Positions 10,029 to 22,081 of a stretch of 64,000 nucleotides of DNA are shown one piece after another (the stretch's first letter is position 1; each line of letters opens with the position of its first letter). Under the pieces are notes generated by a model. It made no database searches, was not told the DNA's origin, and worked only from the letters and a program-made list of their open reading frames with translations. The stretch is from Nissolia schottii (Eukaryota; Streptophyta; Magnoliopsida; Fabales; Fabaceae). The position numbers and the translations under genes are program-made. The stretch lies in assembly GCA_003254905.1 (NCBI GenBank), contig QANU01031477.1, positions 888,613-952,612 of the forward strand, written 5' to 3'.

Positions 10029-13000
10029 GAAATTGATAGAATTATGTGCCTATGCTCTTTACTTTTGAACAATCCACTAAGCACATGATTATGTCCACTT
10101 TTATGACCATTTTATATGTCGTATTTCATGCCTAATCATGTTTCAAATTGTCAATGTCACTTGACAATGAAAATGTTAATTGAGATATGATAAATATAGG
10201 TTATTCAATTTATTGTTCCAAATTACATATTGTAACATTTATGTGAAAATCCTTAAAGACTAATCTCAAAGGATCCAAGACTCTTGGATACCTAAGAAAA
10301 TTTTTCTGTTTCGTAGATATTTCATTATATGAGAATTCAATCTCTCCATGCACCAATTGAAGACTCAAAAAATAAAATCAATGGGTCAAGAAATTTTGTT
10401 TGAAAGCAAAGAGGAAACCAAAATTATGCCAGAATGCAGAGGCATTCGAATGACCACAGAACTAAGTTGTTAAAGGGAGATTGGGAGCTTAATGCCTTGA
10501 ACAATCAATACAACTCCAAGATGGATACAACTAAAAGAAGCACACCTTTGGTGATATCATTTCTAACCCTCTTATCCTTTAATACTATGTGCATTAATTC
10601 CTAATCCTTATATATCTGAACATTGATTATTCCTTGGACAATATCTTAGAACTTGAATTTGAATAGTTTACGATGCATATGATTCTCTTTGTTTGATGGC
10701 TTTTGAAAGCCCGAATATCTGTAATTGCATCACATAATTTTTCAGGTTATGCATATCCTCTTCCCTTGATCAAGATGAATATTTATCATGTTTTAACAAT
10801 GCCTAAAGGGAAAAGATAAAATGTAAAGGAATTTGTTAAATCACTTTGCCTCTACTATGCTTATCTCTATTTCTATCTTACATATTATCTTTTGGGAATA
10901 TCATAAATTTAAGGAAAACTATGTGCAACCTTTTCACATAACAAATTGAAAATCTTTTTGGAAAAACATGTGCATACTAAGGGATAATGATCTAGAGCTT
11001 ATAGTCTTGATTGACATGTGTGATTCCTTTTGGCAATTACTAAAGAATACCTTATGTGATCATTAATGGAACTAGGTTTACATATATTTTTGATAATGAT
11101 CATACATCTTTCTTTCCTCTTAAATCTCTATGTTTAAATCATTTTGGATTCAATTAATTATAATTCTCTTAGCATGATGGTTGATAAAGCATCAAATGAT
11201 CATATTTGCAAGTGTTTGATATATCAACCTATATTGTGCTTGTTGAAATGGCTTTTGATGCTAACTAATGATTTGGAGAACTTTCATAGTTTCTCTCTAC
11301 GTTTAAAAGCATGCATCAAGAACTTAACAAGTGAGATACTAGCCCAAGTGAAACATGGATGTGTTGAAAGGAGCTAGAATGAACAAGAAAGAGATCTTTT
11401 TGCATACAGTGAAATGGAACTTTCAAAGAGAAAAGCTAAAGCTCAAATCTCAATGGATCATCACACTCAATCTACTTCAATAAGTATCTCTATCCTTAGT
11501 TTCACATGGTTATCTATATTATGGCTAGTATAATACTTGAATGCTTAGACATTGTCCCAAAATATGCTTATCATGACATATATTTTCTCAAATCATCATC
11601 TTCATAAAAATCATCTTAGTCGAATTACATTTCTTAATTATGTCATATAAGTTGGATCTTGCTAGATAATATTTTTTTTCATCCCTATAACATGTGCCTT
11701 TATCTTTTAAGTTTGAAATATTTGACTCCAATCTATAACATGCTTTGGCACACATAACTATGTTTGCACCATTGTGATAATTTGATATGTGCCTTATGTA
11801 AACAAGTCTTTTGAGCTGAACATGTGGTATTATAGTTATGATTTCTTGACACGTGTTGTCTTAAGAATAACAAGTGGTTTTGATAAAGAAAATTGGAATT
11901 TCTAATATGCTTTTTCTCAAGGAAAATATGTTTCTTACACATATAAGGGGGAGAATTTATTGAAAAATTTGTTTTTGAAAGGGGGAGCTCAAGATTTCAT
12001 CATATGTCATAGCCTATGTTTCTATTGATTAATTATACAACATGATCTTGTACAATATGCATATTATATGATTGTGAGTATATGTTCATAATATGCATAA
12101 ATTGAGGAGGAGACAAAGACTTAAATTAAAATGGAACCTATTACTTCTTTCTCTACATTTTGTAACAAGTAACAAGTACAACTAAGGGGTAACATCAAGT
12201 ACAACTAAGATTATTTTCCAAAACATCAAACCAAAACACACAAGTGGTTAACATGACTATCAAGTGACATTCATGGCTAGCACGTGTTTTGTGAAGATCC
12301 TTTATCACACTCTTAAACAGAAGAAGGTACACACTCTTTACTTTCATATCCTCTAGCCTTCTTTATGTGTGATTCACAATGCATTGCAAGGTACACACTT
12401 TCGAACTCAATGATTTATATCCCTTTCATTATCTCAATTATGAATGTCTTCAAGTGGTTGTTGTCTATCACATGATTTACATCTTGCTTAAAACATTTGA
12501 TTCTTAAAAGGAGATAAAATCATGAGATGGATAAAATCATGAGATGATCTCATTGAAAAACAAAAGGGAAGATGTGTTTTTCCTTGTATGCATATATATG
12601 AAGATAAGTATGATAACATCAATATTAGGAAATATGTTCATATATTTACCCTTTGCTTGTGATTTCACTTACATGTGCCTTCATACATAGTAGTAGCTGT
12701 AGCGATTTTAGAACTTCATCTTACCTATATTAGTTATTTTTGTTTGTTCTATAATTTGAATTTTTTTGAGCATTATTTTTTTTGACTACTCCTGTTTTGC
12801 CCATCAAGAAACTCTGAAATTTTTTGTTTTTCAGCCCGTGCAATTTTTGGCCTATACCATTCAAATGGTTTGCGTTTTGTTTTCTTCCGTGGCCATTATC
12901 CAGTACTTTGGGCACTAAGCACGTTGTCAGTACTACTCTGCATGCTTACAAAAGAAATTGATATGATATGTTCATCGGCTTCATTATGAATAATTTTTAT

Positions 13001-14554
13001 ATCATTACCTATACTTAATGTGTTTCATTTTGAATGGAAACTCTATGATGTGAATCATGGCTCAATTGAATTCTTTTTTATTCTAGAAATAAACTGTATA
13101 TTCTATGACTGATCGAACTATATTTGCTCGTTTAAGCTATTTATGAAAGTAATATGATTGAATTTTTAATCTGGAATTAATCTATAATTGATTCTTAATC
13201 TGATAATTAATTAGTGACTAATTTAATTTTGGAATTGATCTATTCGTGATGTGAATAAAAATTTTTTCCCATACTTCATACGTCCCATTTTTATGATATA
13301 TGAATCATGGCTAAATTTTTTTTCATCTATATGCTGATTAAAGTCTAATTGATTTGCCTATTTGAGTTATTTTTGTGATTGAATTTCACTTAATCTGATC
13401 TCTGATTAATTTTTAAAATTGATTTGTGAATAATTTTTCTAATTGATCTGTGAATCAATTTGTGATTGATATAACTGTGCTTCAGAATATTTGCTTGTTC
13501 AATTTCCCAAACAAAAAAAAGGGGGAAGCAAAAATTCATCATTTAAACATGACCCATATCCTTTCTTTTACTTAGACATGTTTCTTTTTGCTAAGACCGC
13601 TGAGTCTCGTATTCATTGAACCTTATCTATAACTAATTCTACTATCTAACTACTATGCATATAACTATAATAGTTTCTGGAGTCTCTTTTGCTTTCCTTG
13701 TGCTTGTGTTCTTTATTTTCTACAGCTTGACTCTTGATTTCATGTCTAACTCCCTATCAAATGCATTTATGGTTCACTGATCCCTTGATGACAAAAGGGG
13801 GAGAAAATACCATAAGAATCATAAGAATACCTTAAGAATAGAAATAAGAGGATAAACAAGAAGCAATCATCTCTGACAGAGTAAACAGTAAGGTAAAGTA
13901 AAGTAAAGTAAAGTATGCAATTAAGGACACATTTGAGAAGCCCAAATTCAGGGGGAGTCAACATTAACGGGAAAACACTAAAAGGTATATCTGAAACCTT
14001 GATTCATGCTTTGATTATCTTGTGTATGTTTGTCATCAAGGGGGAGATTGTTGATTTAATTTGTAAAATTAAAATATGATGACAAACATGATATGAACCT
14101 TTTAATGCGTGTATTAGTGTTTCAGAATTAATATTATTTTAGATCCAGAATTTGTTTATTTTAAGGGGGAGCTTGGGGATTGATGTAAGTGGACAAAAAT
14201 AAAAAGGCAGCTAAAGTCCATATATTATGGTCCAACAAGGAGTCCATGAATGCTCAAATTTATAAGGTCAAACCCGTGTTAAAGAAAGGCAACACTGAAG
14301 CAGCCCAATAGATTGGCCCAACAAAATTTGAGAGAAGAAGCCATCAGATTTTTTTGAGCAAAGAAAAATAGAAGGGGAAGAAACCAAGAAGGGGTAAATT
14401 CAAAATTATTCACTCATAAGTGAAATCAGGAAGTCAAAGATTCTAGATACACTAGAAAGCTCATATTAAAAGGGAGCTCACATTAAGGGGGAGAAAATTA
14501 GCCAAAAGAGGTATGTTTAAAGTCCTTCCAAATTTCTCTTAAATGTTTGTCATC
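10029..14554. other. Non-coding internal region of the retrotransposon
   Basis: About 4.5 kb separates the gag stop from the 3' LTR. All frames are broken and I see none of the integrase, reverse transcriptase or RNase H signatures expected for copia pol. The downstream half carries polypurine boxes of the form AGGGGGAG near 11946, 11979, 13796, 13950, 14039, 14163 and 14487. A short (GTAAA)n run lies at 13887-13914. The region was probably acquired or left after loss of pol. Confidence 0.7.
14024..14140 (+). repeat. Relic PPT/LTR-start junction
   Basis: This copies the junction at 14541-14655: ATGTTTGTCATCAAGGGGGA, then GATTGTTGATT, AATTTGTAAAAT, GATGACAAACAT, ATGAAC and TAGTGTTTCAG in the same order, with small differences. 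It looks like the start of an older LTR lying 516 bp before the present 3' LTR. Confidence 0.7.
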
Positions 14555-14564
14555 AAGGGGGAGA
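14555..14564 (+). other. Polypurine tract
   Basis: AAGGGGGAGA lies immediately before the 3' LTR (one T between). It is the expected primer for plus-strand DNA synthesis. Confidence 0.85.
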
Positions 14565-14565
14565 T

Positions 14566-16400
14566 TGTTGATTAAATTTGTAAAATAATAAAATTGATGA
14601 TGACAAACATTGCATGAACGTTCTAATATGTGTGCTAGTGTTTCAGGAAAAATAAAATTAATTAGCAATATTATCTCCTTCTTGTCTCAAGTTAGCATTT
14701 GAAATATCTCAAGAAAAATAAAGAAATGAAGGGATTATGGACAGCCAAAAATTTCGGACAGCAGCTGAAAATGTGTTAGCAAATTTTAAATTGAGAAAAT
14801 GACATAGAGAAGAAATAAACACATTGGAAGCATTGGAAAGGAAAGCATGCACTGATGCTGGAATAAAAAAAAAAGAAGGAAAATTATATTTGAAATAGGA
14901 AAGAAAGGAGATTTATGGCCTGACATCAGATTAAGAGAGCAACAGTATATGCTCAGATTCTAATTAAAGGAAAACGTGTTGCAGGAAGTGCATCAACACA
15001 ATTCAAGGAAAAATGAAAAAATGAAGAATATTTTATTTCAAGAAGGAAGGAAAAGTATGGGAGACTACAAATTGAAAGAGACAAGCATTTATGAAAAAGG
15101 TAGAAAGAGAAACAAAATTGGAGGCTATGAAGTACATCCTCTTGACAAGCAATCTTCCATATACAACAAAGGCTATGATATAGCCATAAATGGAGAATAG
15201 GACAAAGAGTTGAAAAAGCAATTATTTTTTGACAAAAAAAGGAAGAATCACGTGAAGTGGTACACCAAAAAGGAAGAATGGACGTGATTGATACAAAACA
15301 AAAATGGAAAGCAACATTTTCAAAGAAAGAGACTATATCACGTGGTGAAGGATGCAAAATAGTGGAAAACTAAAATCTTGGCACAAAGAAGCTTTCCTTG
15401 CTTAAACGTGATGGACACAAATATTGGAAAGCAAAAATCAAGGCAAAGAAGCTTTCCTTGCAAAATGGTTTGGATGCAAGAAAGTGGAAAGCAAAAAATC
15501 ATGGAACAAGAAAAACTCTCCTTACAAACAATCAAGAAAGAAAAACGCGATGGATGCAAGCTTCACTCACAACGGTCAAGAGAAAGAAAATGGAAAGCAA
15601 AAAATCATGGAACAAGAAAAGCTCTCCTCACAAACAAGAAAGAAAAACGTGATGGATGCAAGCTTCACTCACAACGGTCAAGAGAAAGAAAGCATAGCAC
15701 ATATGGATCAACAAAAATTGAGCTAATTCAAGACAAATGAAGAAAGAGCACAAATCATGGGAAGAAGGAATCATGGCAAAAATAAAGAAGATGGTCTTGA
15801 AGCTTCAAGAATCGAGTATAAATAAGTGACCAATGATCACTTTGAAAATCAAGACACCAGAGCCAAAAAGCCATTCGTGATATTTTCTCCCAAGAGTTGT
15901 ACCTACATTTCAGTCTCTGATTATTTTGGTCTACACCTTGGTTTGAAATTGTTGAGTGTCTTCATTGTTTGGAAAATATTTTTGAGAATTGTTTTGGTGA
16001 GAAACAGAGAGCTTGAGAGAAAGAGTTTGCTTCAAGTTTCTGTTTTTGTTTGAAAAATTCCTGAGTGAAAGGAATTATTGTTTTGTCTTTGTACTTGAAT
16101 TTGGTGTGAAAGAAAATTGATTTTGGCGTTTGAAGAACTGGACGTAGATTCCCGTTAAGGAATCGAACCAGTATAAATCTCTGTGTGAATTTTCTTTCCC
16201 TTATATCTTTTACATACTCTGCTATTAAAATTATTCAGTTTTTATTTTCGAGAAATTAAGTTCTTTTTTGAAAACTTGTCTCCCAGAAAACTAGGAGATA
16301 TCTCCTGAAATTTTAGGAGACAAATTATAAAGGAACAGAATTTTTTTAAAAAACCCTTGCTTAGATTCAACCCCCCTTCTCTAAGCTACATAAACCATCA
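14566..16400 (+). repeat. 3' LTR
   Basis: At 1835 bp it is 54 bp longer than the 5' LTR. Most of the difference lies in the U3 repeat zone, where this copy has a roughly 106-bp tandem duplication and lacks a segment present at about 7830-7930 of the 5' LTR. Confidence 0.95.
15485..15690 (+). repeat. 106-bp tandem duplication in the 3' LTR
   Basis: Two adjacent copies start TGGAAAGCAAAAAATCATGG at 15485 and 15591. Both run through AAAACG-GATGGATGCAAGC to CAACGGTCAAGAGAAAGAAA. They differ by a few substitutions and a 4-bp indel. The 5' LTR has no such duplication. Confidence 0.8.
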
Positions 16401-16925
16401 AAAATCAATTTCATAAGCCACTTAAGAATCTTTAGTTTATCGTTTGAAAACCTCCAAAGGCTTCAAACACCAAAAGACCAAACTAAGATTTGGCCTAAAG
16501 TTTTTTCCTAAACCATAATTTAAGAATACCAAATCAGAAACCAAACATTGCTACTACCAGTTTAAGCAGACGTTTTAACACATTCTTGTACACAGTCAAT
16601 GGCACACGTAGAAAGCGAGACAATAAGAATTCTGCATGAAAAACAAACAACACAGACAGCACCAAGTTTTTTATGTTTTTCAGGTGAAGCAGTACGAAAA
16701 AGTGCAGTGATTCACATAAAGATAACAGCAGGTGTGAAAAAACTGCACTAATGGCGACACCTATGCAGAAATTGTGATAAATCTAGATAAAACTATGGAG
16801 ATTATAACTAAATCAACAACAAATGGAAGCTATGGGAGTGGGGTTCAATTAATATTACTGATAACATTCCCATGGATATAGGCAAAAACAATCTGAACAT
16901 AAAACTCATAAAGTTTTTCAAAGAA

Positions 16926-17155
16926 TGAACATTCTATGACATTTGCCAAACTTGATGATCACTAGATTCAAACATTTTACACTAGTCTACCACAATACCA
17001 CACCAACGATCACCAAAAAATATGCTGAAATGAAGAATATTGAACATTCTATGACATTTGCCAAACTTGATGATCACTAGATTCAAACATTTTACACTAG
17101 TCTACCACAATACCACACCAACGATCACCAAAAAATATGCTGAAATGAAGAATAC
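16926..17155. repeat. Near-perfect 115-bp tandem duplication
   Basis: Copies at 16926-17040 and 17041-17155 begin TGAACATTCTATGACATTTG and end GAAATGAAGAATA. They appear identical apart from the last base. They lie 240-470 bp past the S13 stop codon on its downstream side, possibly in or just beyond its 3'UTR. Confidence 0.9.
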
Positions 17156-17396
17156 TGATCATTTCCTATGTACTACACATACAGCACAACCAAAAAGTGA
17201 TTTTCAACATGGCCAAGCAGTGTTTTCAACTTTCATGGGATGCAACGGCATTTTGCTAAGAAACTAATTGGATTTCCAAAAAGGAGAAATTACAACTGAC
17301 TTAATCAGAACACTCGAATTGTAGTACACATTGATTTTTACACAGATGGTAAAAGAAAAAACAGCATAAGAATATTGATTAGTCAAAATGGATCAT

Positions 17397-18103
17397 TTAC
17401 TTTTTCTTCTTGCCAGCAATGGCAACCTTCTTACCCTTCAAGGTCCTGCAATTGTTCTTGGTACGCTGCCCTCTGCAGGGAAGCCCCTGAATATGCCTAA
17501 TCCCTCTGTAGCACTGAATCTCCTTCAGTCTCCTTATATTAAGCGCATTAAACCGCCTCTGCAGCTCCCAAAACAGATTCATATGAGATTATTACAAACA
17601 CACACAAACGGAAAATACAAATAAATAACAGAAAGAGAGGGTACCAAGTCTCCTTCAATCATGAACTTGGAGACCTCGTCCCTGAGAGTGATGAGCTCCT
17701 CCTCATTGAGGTCCTTCGTGATTTTGTTGTCCATGTTTATATCACACAGGATCTTGCGAGCTCTGCTCCTCCCAACTCCATGAATGTACTGCAGCGAGTA
17801 CTCGATTCTCTTGTTGTTCGGAATCTCCACTCCCCCAACACGAACACACTGGATGCTCAAACCATTAACCTGCACTCGCGCACAAACCCTAACCCCTCAA
17901 TTTCAAATTTGTTTTTAATTGAAGAATAATAATAATCAAATTTGTGAAACACAGGACCCTAGTCAGTCGAACTGAAATTAGTTAGCAATAATTGTTACCT
18001 TGGGAGGGTTGGTAATGGGGAATGAGACGGTTCGGGAGAGGGATTTGGGATTGGAGATGAGAGCGAGAGAGGGCGCAACAGGCATTGCCAGCATTTGTGC
18101 CAT
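17397..18103 (-). CDS. Plastid 30S ribosomal protein S13 (nuclear gene)
   Basis: Three exons read on the minus strand: 18103-17999, 17869-17645 and 17558-17397, all in phase 0 with GT/AG introns of 129 and 86 bp. The product is about 163 aa, the usual size for plastid S13. Residues 1-35 (start [17 protein letters not shown]) are rich in Ser, Ala and Pro with no acidic residue, as expected of a plastid transit peptide. The mature part carries the S13 signature: [41 protein letters not shown], then [23 protein letters not shown] and a Lys-rich C terminus ([11 protein letters not shown]). S13 sits in the small-subunit head near the P-site tRNA. Plant plastid genomes lack rps13, so a nuclear gene is expected. 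A mitochondrial paralogue is the main alternative, but the sequence pattern favours plastid. Confidence 0.93.
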
Positions 18104-21100
18104 CTTCTTCTTCTTCTTCTTTTCTCTCTAATGCCATGTATTCCCACATAGCCATAGCTTTATCCCTATCCACAACCCGATTGATTGGATCCGAAAGCCC
18201 GCTTTGGAACCGGGTACCCGTATCAGCCACGCTTTGGACCTGGGCTACTTTTACATCTACTGGCCCAATCAATGATATATTTGATCCAAAATAGAATAAG
18301 AGATTTCGGTGGTTGTAACATGAGTGGGCTTGTTTAGGCTCCAGATAAAATGTGCATAAGGCCCAAGCTTGGGAAATTCATAAATCTTCATGTACTTGAC
18401 GCTTTCTTGTATTGTGCAAACTTGTGGGCTGTGTGTGTCATTCTTCATTTGTTAAAAGATCCAATTATGTGTACTTAAAATCAAATTTCAGCTAAAGTTA
18501 TTAAACATGAATTGATTTAATCATTTATATTAATAAATAATTATTAAAATAAGTTTAATTTTAAAGCTTGTTCAAACACATACTTACACATGTACCAAAA
18601 AAATCACACACTTAAACTCACAAAAATGTGAGATCCACTATGGTGGAGCCCGCCATAAACCACACATATGTGTGAGTGTAATTGTCGTAAGGTTATCAAT
18701 TTTATTTAAAACCTAGCATTACTCTATGGAAAAGTAATACATTAAAGGTGGTTTCTTGCATGTACAAGCCTCGTGCAATAAATACCCTCTTCCACTAACT
18801 TCTATTTTTGACAATTTTTAAATTAAATTCATCAAATTTTGACATAATTTCATGATCTAATATAATATATTGATATGTTATATGATCTAATGTAATAAAT
18901 TAATATTTTTTAATACAATATTTATGAAGAGGTGCATCAAAAATTCAAATAGTCTACAAATATTTAAATATTTTATAAATGGACTTTTTCAATGATTTAA
19001 CTAAAGAAAAGTTTATTAACATCATATAAAACATGAAATAGTGATAAAATTAGATGAATTTAATTCTAAAAATTAACCAAAAAAATAGTAAAAAAAATTA
19101 TTTATCTCATTAAAAATCGTGAAAAATCACCTACTTTAGAAGCACACACCCAGTGAACATATTACATGGTGAAAGACAGAAAATCTTGATTTTTCTCTCT
19201 TAACATCTACTACTTTCTAAGACTTATGTATCTCTCCTATATTTATAATATGTTTACTTTTAAATATCCCAAAAAATATTGCTCTTATTCATAACACAAT
19301 CCTCTTCTTTTATTTGGGATTGAGATTGACAATATACAAATTGGCAACAAATCATACTAATATAGTGTATACTTAAAAATTGAGCAAGAATCCTTTTAAA
19401 ATGAGAAATCATAAATTATCTATTAACAATAGATACTTGACAAGCAACATCTACTTGAACTAAAAAATAAAAGTTGTTAAGCTTTTGTTCTCCCTTTTCT
19501 AGTTTAAAACTAGCCACTTGATACAACAATGAGAGTTGATTATGATTACAATATTTTTTTTTCTAATTATAATAATATGATTTCAAAGGCATCACGAAAG
19601 ATCAAAAGTATCTCGCTCCGTAAATGATTGACTCCATACCCCCAACGTCCTTGGAAGTCATTTCTTGTACGAAATTTATTTTATATTATCTTATATATTA
19701 TTATACCTAGTCAAGATCGATTTATTATTCAATTTCAGGCACCAATCACTAGAGGGGAGGGCATATTACCAATCAATCAATCTATCTATATAACAAGATA
19801 TTTCACTCTAATATTTATTTAGGAAATTATTTTGTGATGTTATGATATAAAATTATGGTTTCTCTTTTAGTATCTATCTAATTTTATAGGTATTAATATT
19901 TTACCTACGTGTTATCAAATAATTGGTTCATAAATTTTAAAAAAATAAAATTAAAATAAGAATAATCTCCAATGCACCTAACAAGTAACAATTAAGGTCA
20001 ATATATCGGTATTCCCATGTTATGATCAACGTACTGGAACAATCCCTAAAATTATATGCACAGTGCATTAATCAACTTGAATTAGGCTAGTTTCTGTTGA
20101 GCGTAATTTTTTGTTACACATTGACTTGCTTATAAATAAGATATGTTATGAAAATTAACGGTGTGGGTTCTTAATTTGATGAATCGCAACACGAAATTAT
20201 CTTTGCTAGATTAAAGAAGTGAAGCGAAACTTCAACCGCGAAATTTGATGGAGAGCTATAGGGGGGAAGTACAAATATAATACAGCGAAACGACAAACTA
20301 TCGTTTTCGTGCTAATGAAAAAAGAAAAAGAAAAATGGAAAAAAGTGAGTAGTTTAGAATATACTAGTCGCGGATAGGAAAGAACGAAGATGATTGGTAT
20401 CACTGATTCCTTATTCCTGTGCAGAGCCCAGTGCGTGGTGGCCCTGTTTCACAAGGCGACAAAATATATATGAAGTGAAAGAGAGGCAGCTTGGTGGGTG
20501 TGGAAAGGTGGAACATATATGGAGTTATATAGTAAGGTGACCTTTCCGCGCCCCAAACAACACGCTACCTTGACCTAATGCAATTGTGAAGGGTGACTCC
20601 GGGTGTGCGAAGCTGCGAACATGCATGTATTATGCTCTTACTTGATTCACGCACCTGTATTAGCCTCTATTTTACGAGGAGGAGGAAATTTTTGCTTTCT
20701 ATACTTTATCTTTTGACATTAAAAGTTATTGCATTAAAAATACTAGCCACGACCATCGTGCCTCCTTTCAAACTGCTATTAATATATTAATAAATTGCTA
20801 AATTGTAAGAGTATAAAAGAAATATTTTGGACACTAAGTAACAATTAAATTTAGATATTGTACTATAGATTGTAGATAAGAAAATATAAGCTATTACCTG
20901 AAAAATATAAGAAAAGCAAGAGATAAGAATATTCTATAAAACTAATTACTTAAAAGATAAATGGTACAAACTACAAAGAATAATTTTCTCTTATTTCAAG
21001 AGCATGAAATTTTGTTGCTTGATTCTCGTTATTAATACATGGTAAGGAAAATTATTAACTGTTCATAAGGTACCATATGTTCCAATTATTGATAAAGAGA

Positions 21101-22081
21101 CATTTAAGATAAATATACAAAATGTTTATCGTAAAAAAAAAAAAAGATAAATATACAAAATGACACTACATTTAAAGGTAATTCCATAGATGCTCATAGC
21201 ATTTCTAACTTAATTTAAGAATAAACTCTACTAATTAAGTTGTACGTGTACAATAGTTTTGTTTCCTTTTTTTTTTTTTTTTTTGATTGCAAAGCACACA
21301 GCAAGGTGCATAAAATAGCGGACAAAGAGAGGCAAAAAAAAAAAAAACACTACCCACTCACTAACCCACCAAACACATTGACATGTTAAGAAAGGATCTC
21401 ATTAAAATTTCTTTAAAAAAAATAATAGGGCAAACTCCTTGCTTTTAAGGACAAACCTAGTTTTGTTCCGTATAATATAATCTATGCATTCAATTTTATT
21501 TTCGCCCAATATTTTCACTCACAAAAATATAAAGTCTAACCTGCTCACTATTACTCTCTCCATAATAAACCCTATAATTTTGTGAGTATATTGGATGTTT
21601 CAAAAAAAATTGTATAAATAATATTACTCCTTTTTTTTCTCAGGATTTTGCATATGTATTAGATTTCACGAAGCTAAAAATATGTTTACGTTGGTAGGAA
21701 ATCAAAATAATAAATAAAGACAAAAGATATTCAATTCAATATTCCAATATTTGACATCCTTCGATCATCTAAGTTAATTTTAGAGCATATACATAACACT
21801 TTTTATCATTAAAAAAAATAAATTTATTTAATGGAAGCACAAAACTAATTGATCAATACGTCATATATAATTTTTATAAACACAGAAATGTAGGTCAAAA
21901 ACTTGACGTACACAGCTGTCCATTTACACAATCTTTCTTTGGACTTCTTTCTAAGAATATAAAAATTAAAAAAATTGAAATAAAAATAAGCACCAATCCT
22001 ACCAGATAGGATTATTTATAATACTCCTATACGCATTTAACAACATATATACAATACTCATACAACCTAGTACTATGTGCC
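18104..22081. other. Intergenic, AT-rich, no gene seen
   Basis: About 4 kb separate the S13 start and the nitrate reductase stop. The S13 promoter must lie in the first few hundred bases (GC-richer up to about 18300). The rest has poly-A and poly-T tracts (for example near 21130, 21270 and 21340) and short open frames without recognisable motifs. Confidence 0.6.

Larger units (their letters stand above)
6835..16400 (+). mobile_element. Gag-only LTR retrotransposon (copia, Sirevirus-like)
   Basis: The element is structurally complete: two LTRs (6835-8615 and 14566-16400) beginning TGTTGATTAAATTTG and ending CCATCA, flanked by a 5-bp AAAAT duplication at 6830-6834 and 16401-16405. A primer binding site of the initiator-Met tRNA type follows the 5' LTR, and a polypurine tract AAGGGGGAGA precedes the 3' LTR. 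The only gene is gag (8703-10028). The following 4.5 kb holds no protease, integrase, reverse transcriptase or RNase H, so it should be non-autonomous and depend on proteins of a related element. The zinc-knuckle Gag with a later GPKLKWVPK block and the many AGGGGGAG boxes before the 3' LTR point to the Sirevirus lineage; that assignment is inference. It lies about 1 kb downstream of the S13 gene. Confidence 0.93.

Noticed and set aside
11144-11377. Possible pol or env-like remnant in the retrotransposon
   Set aside because: The 77-codon frame shows no reverse transcriptase, integrase or envelope-like signature.
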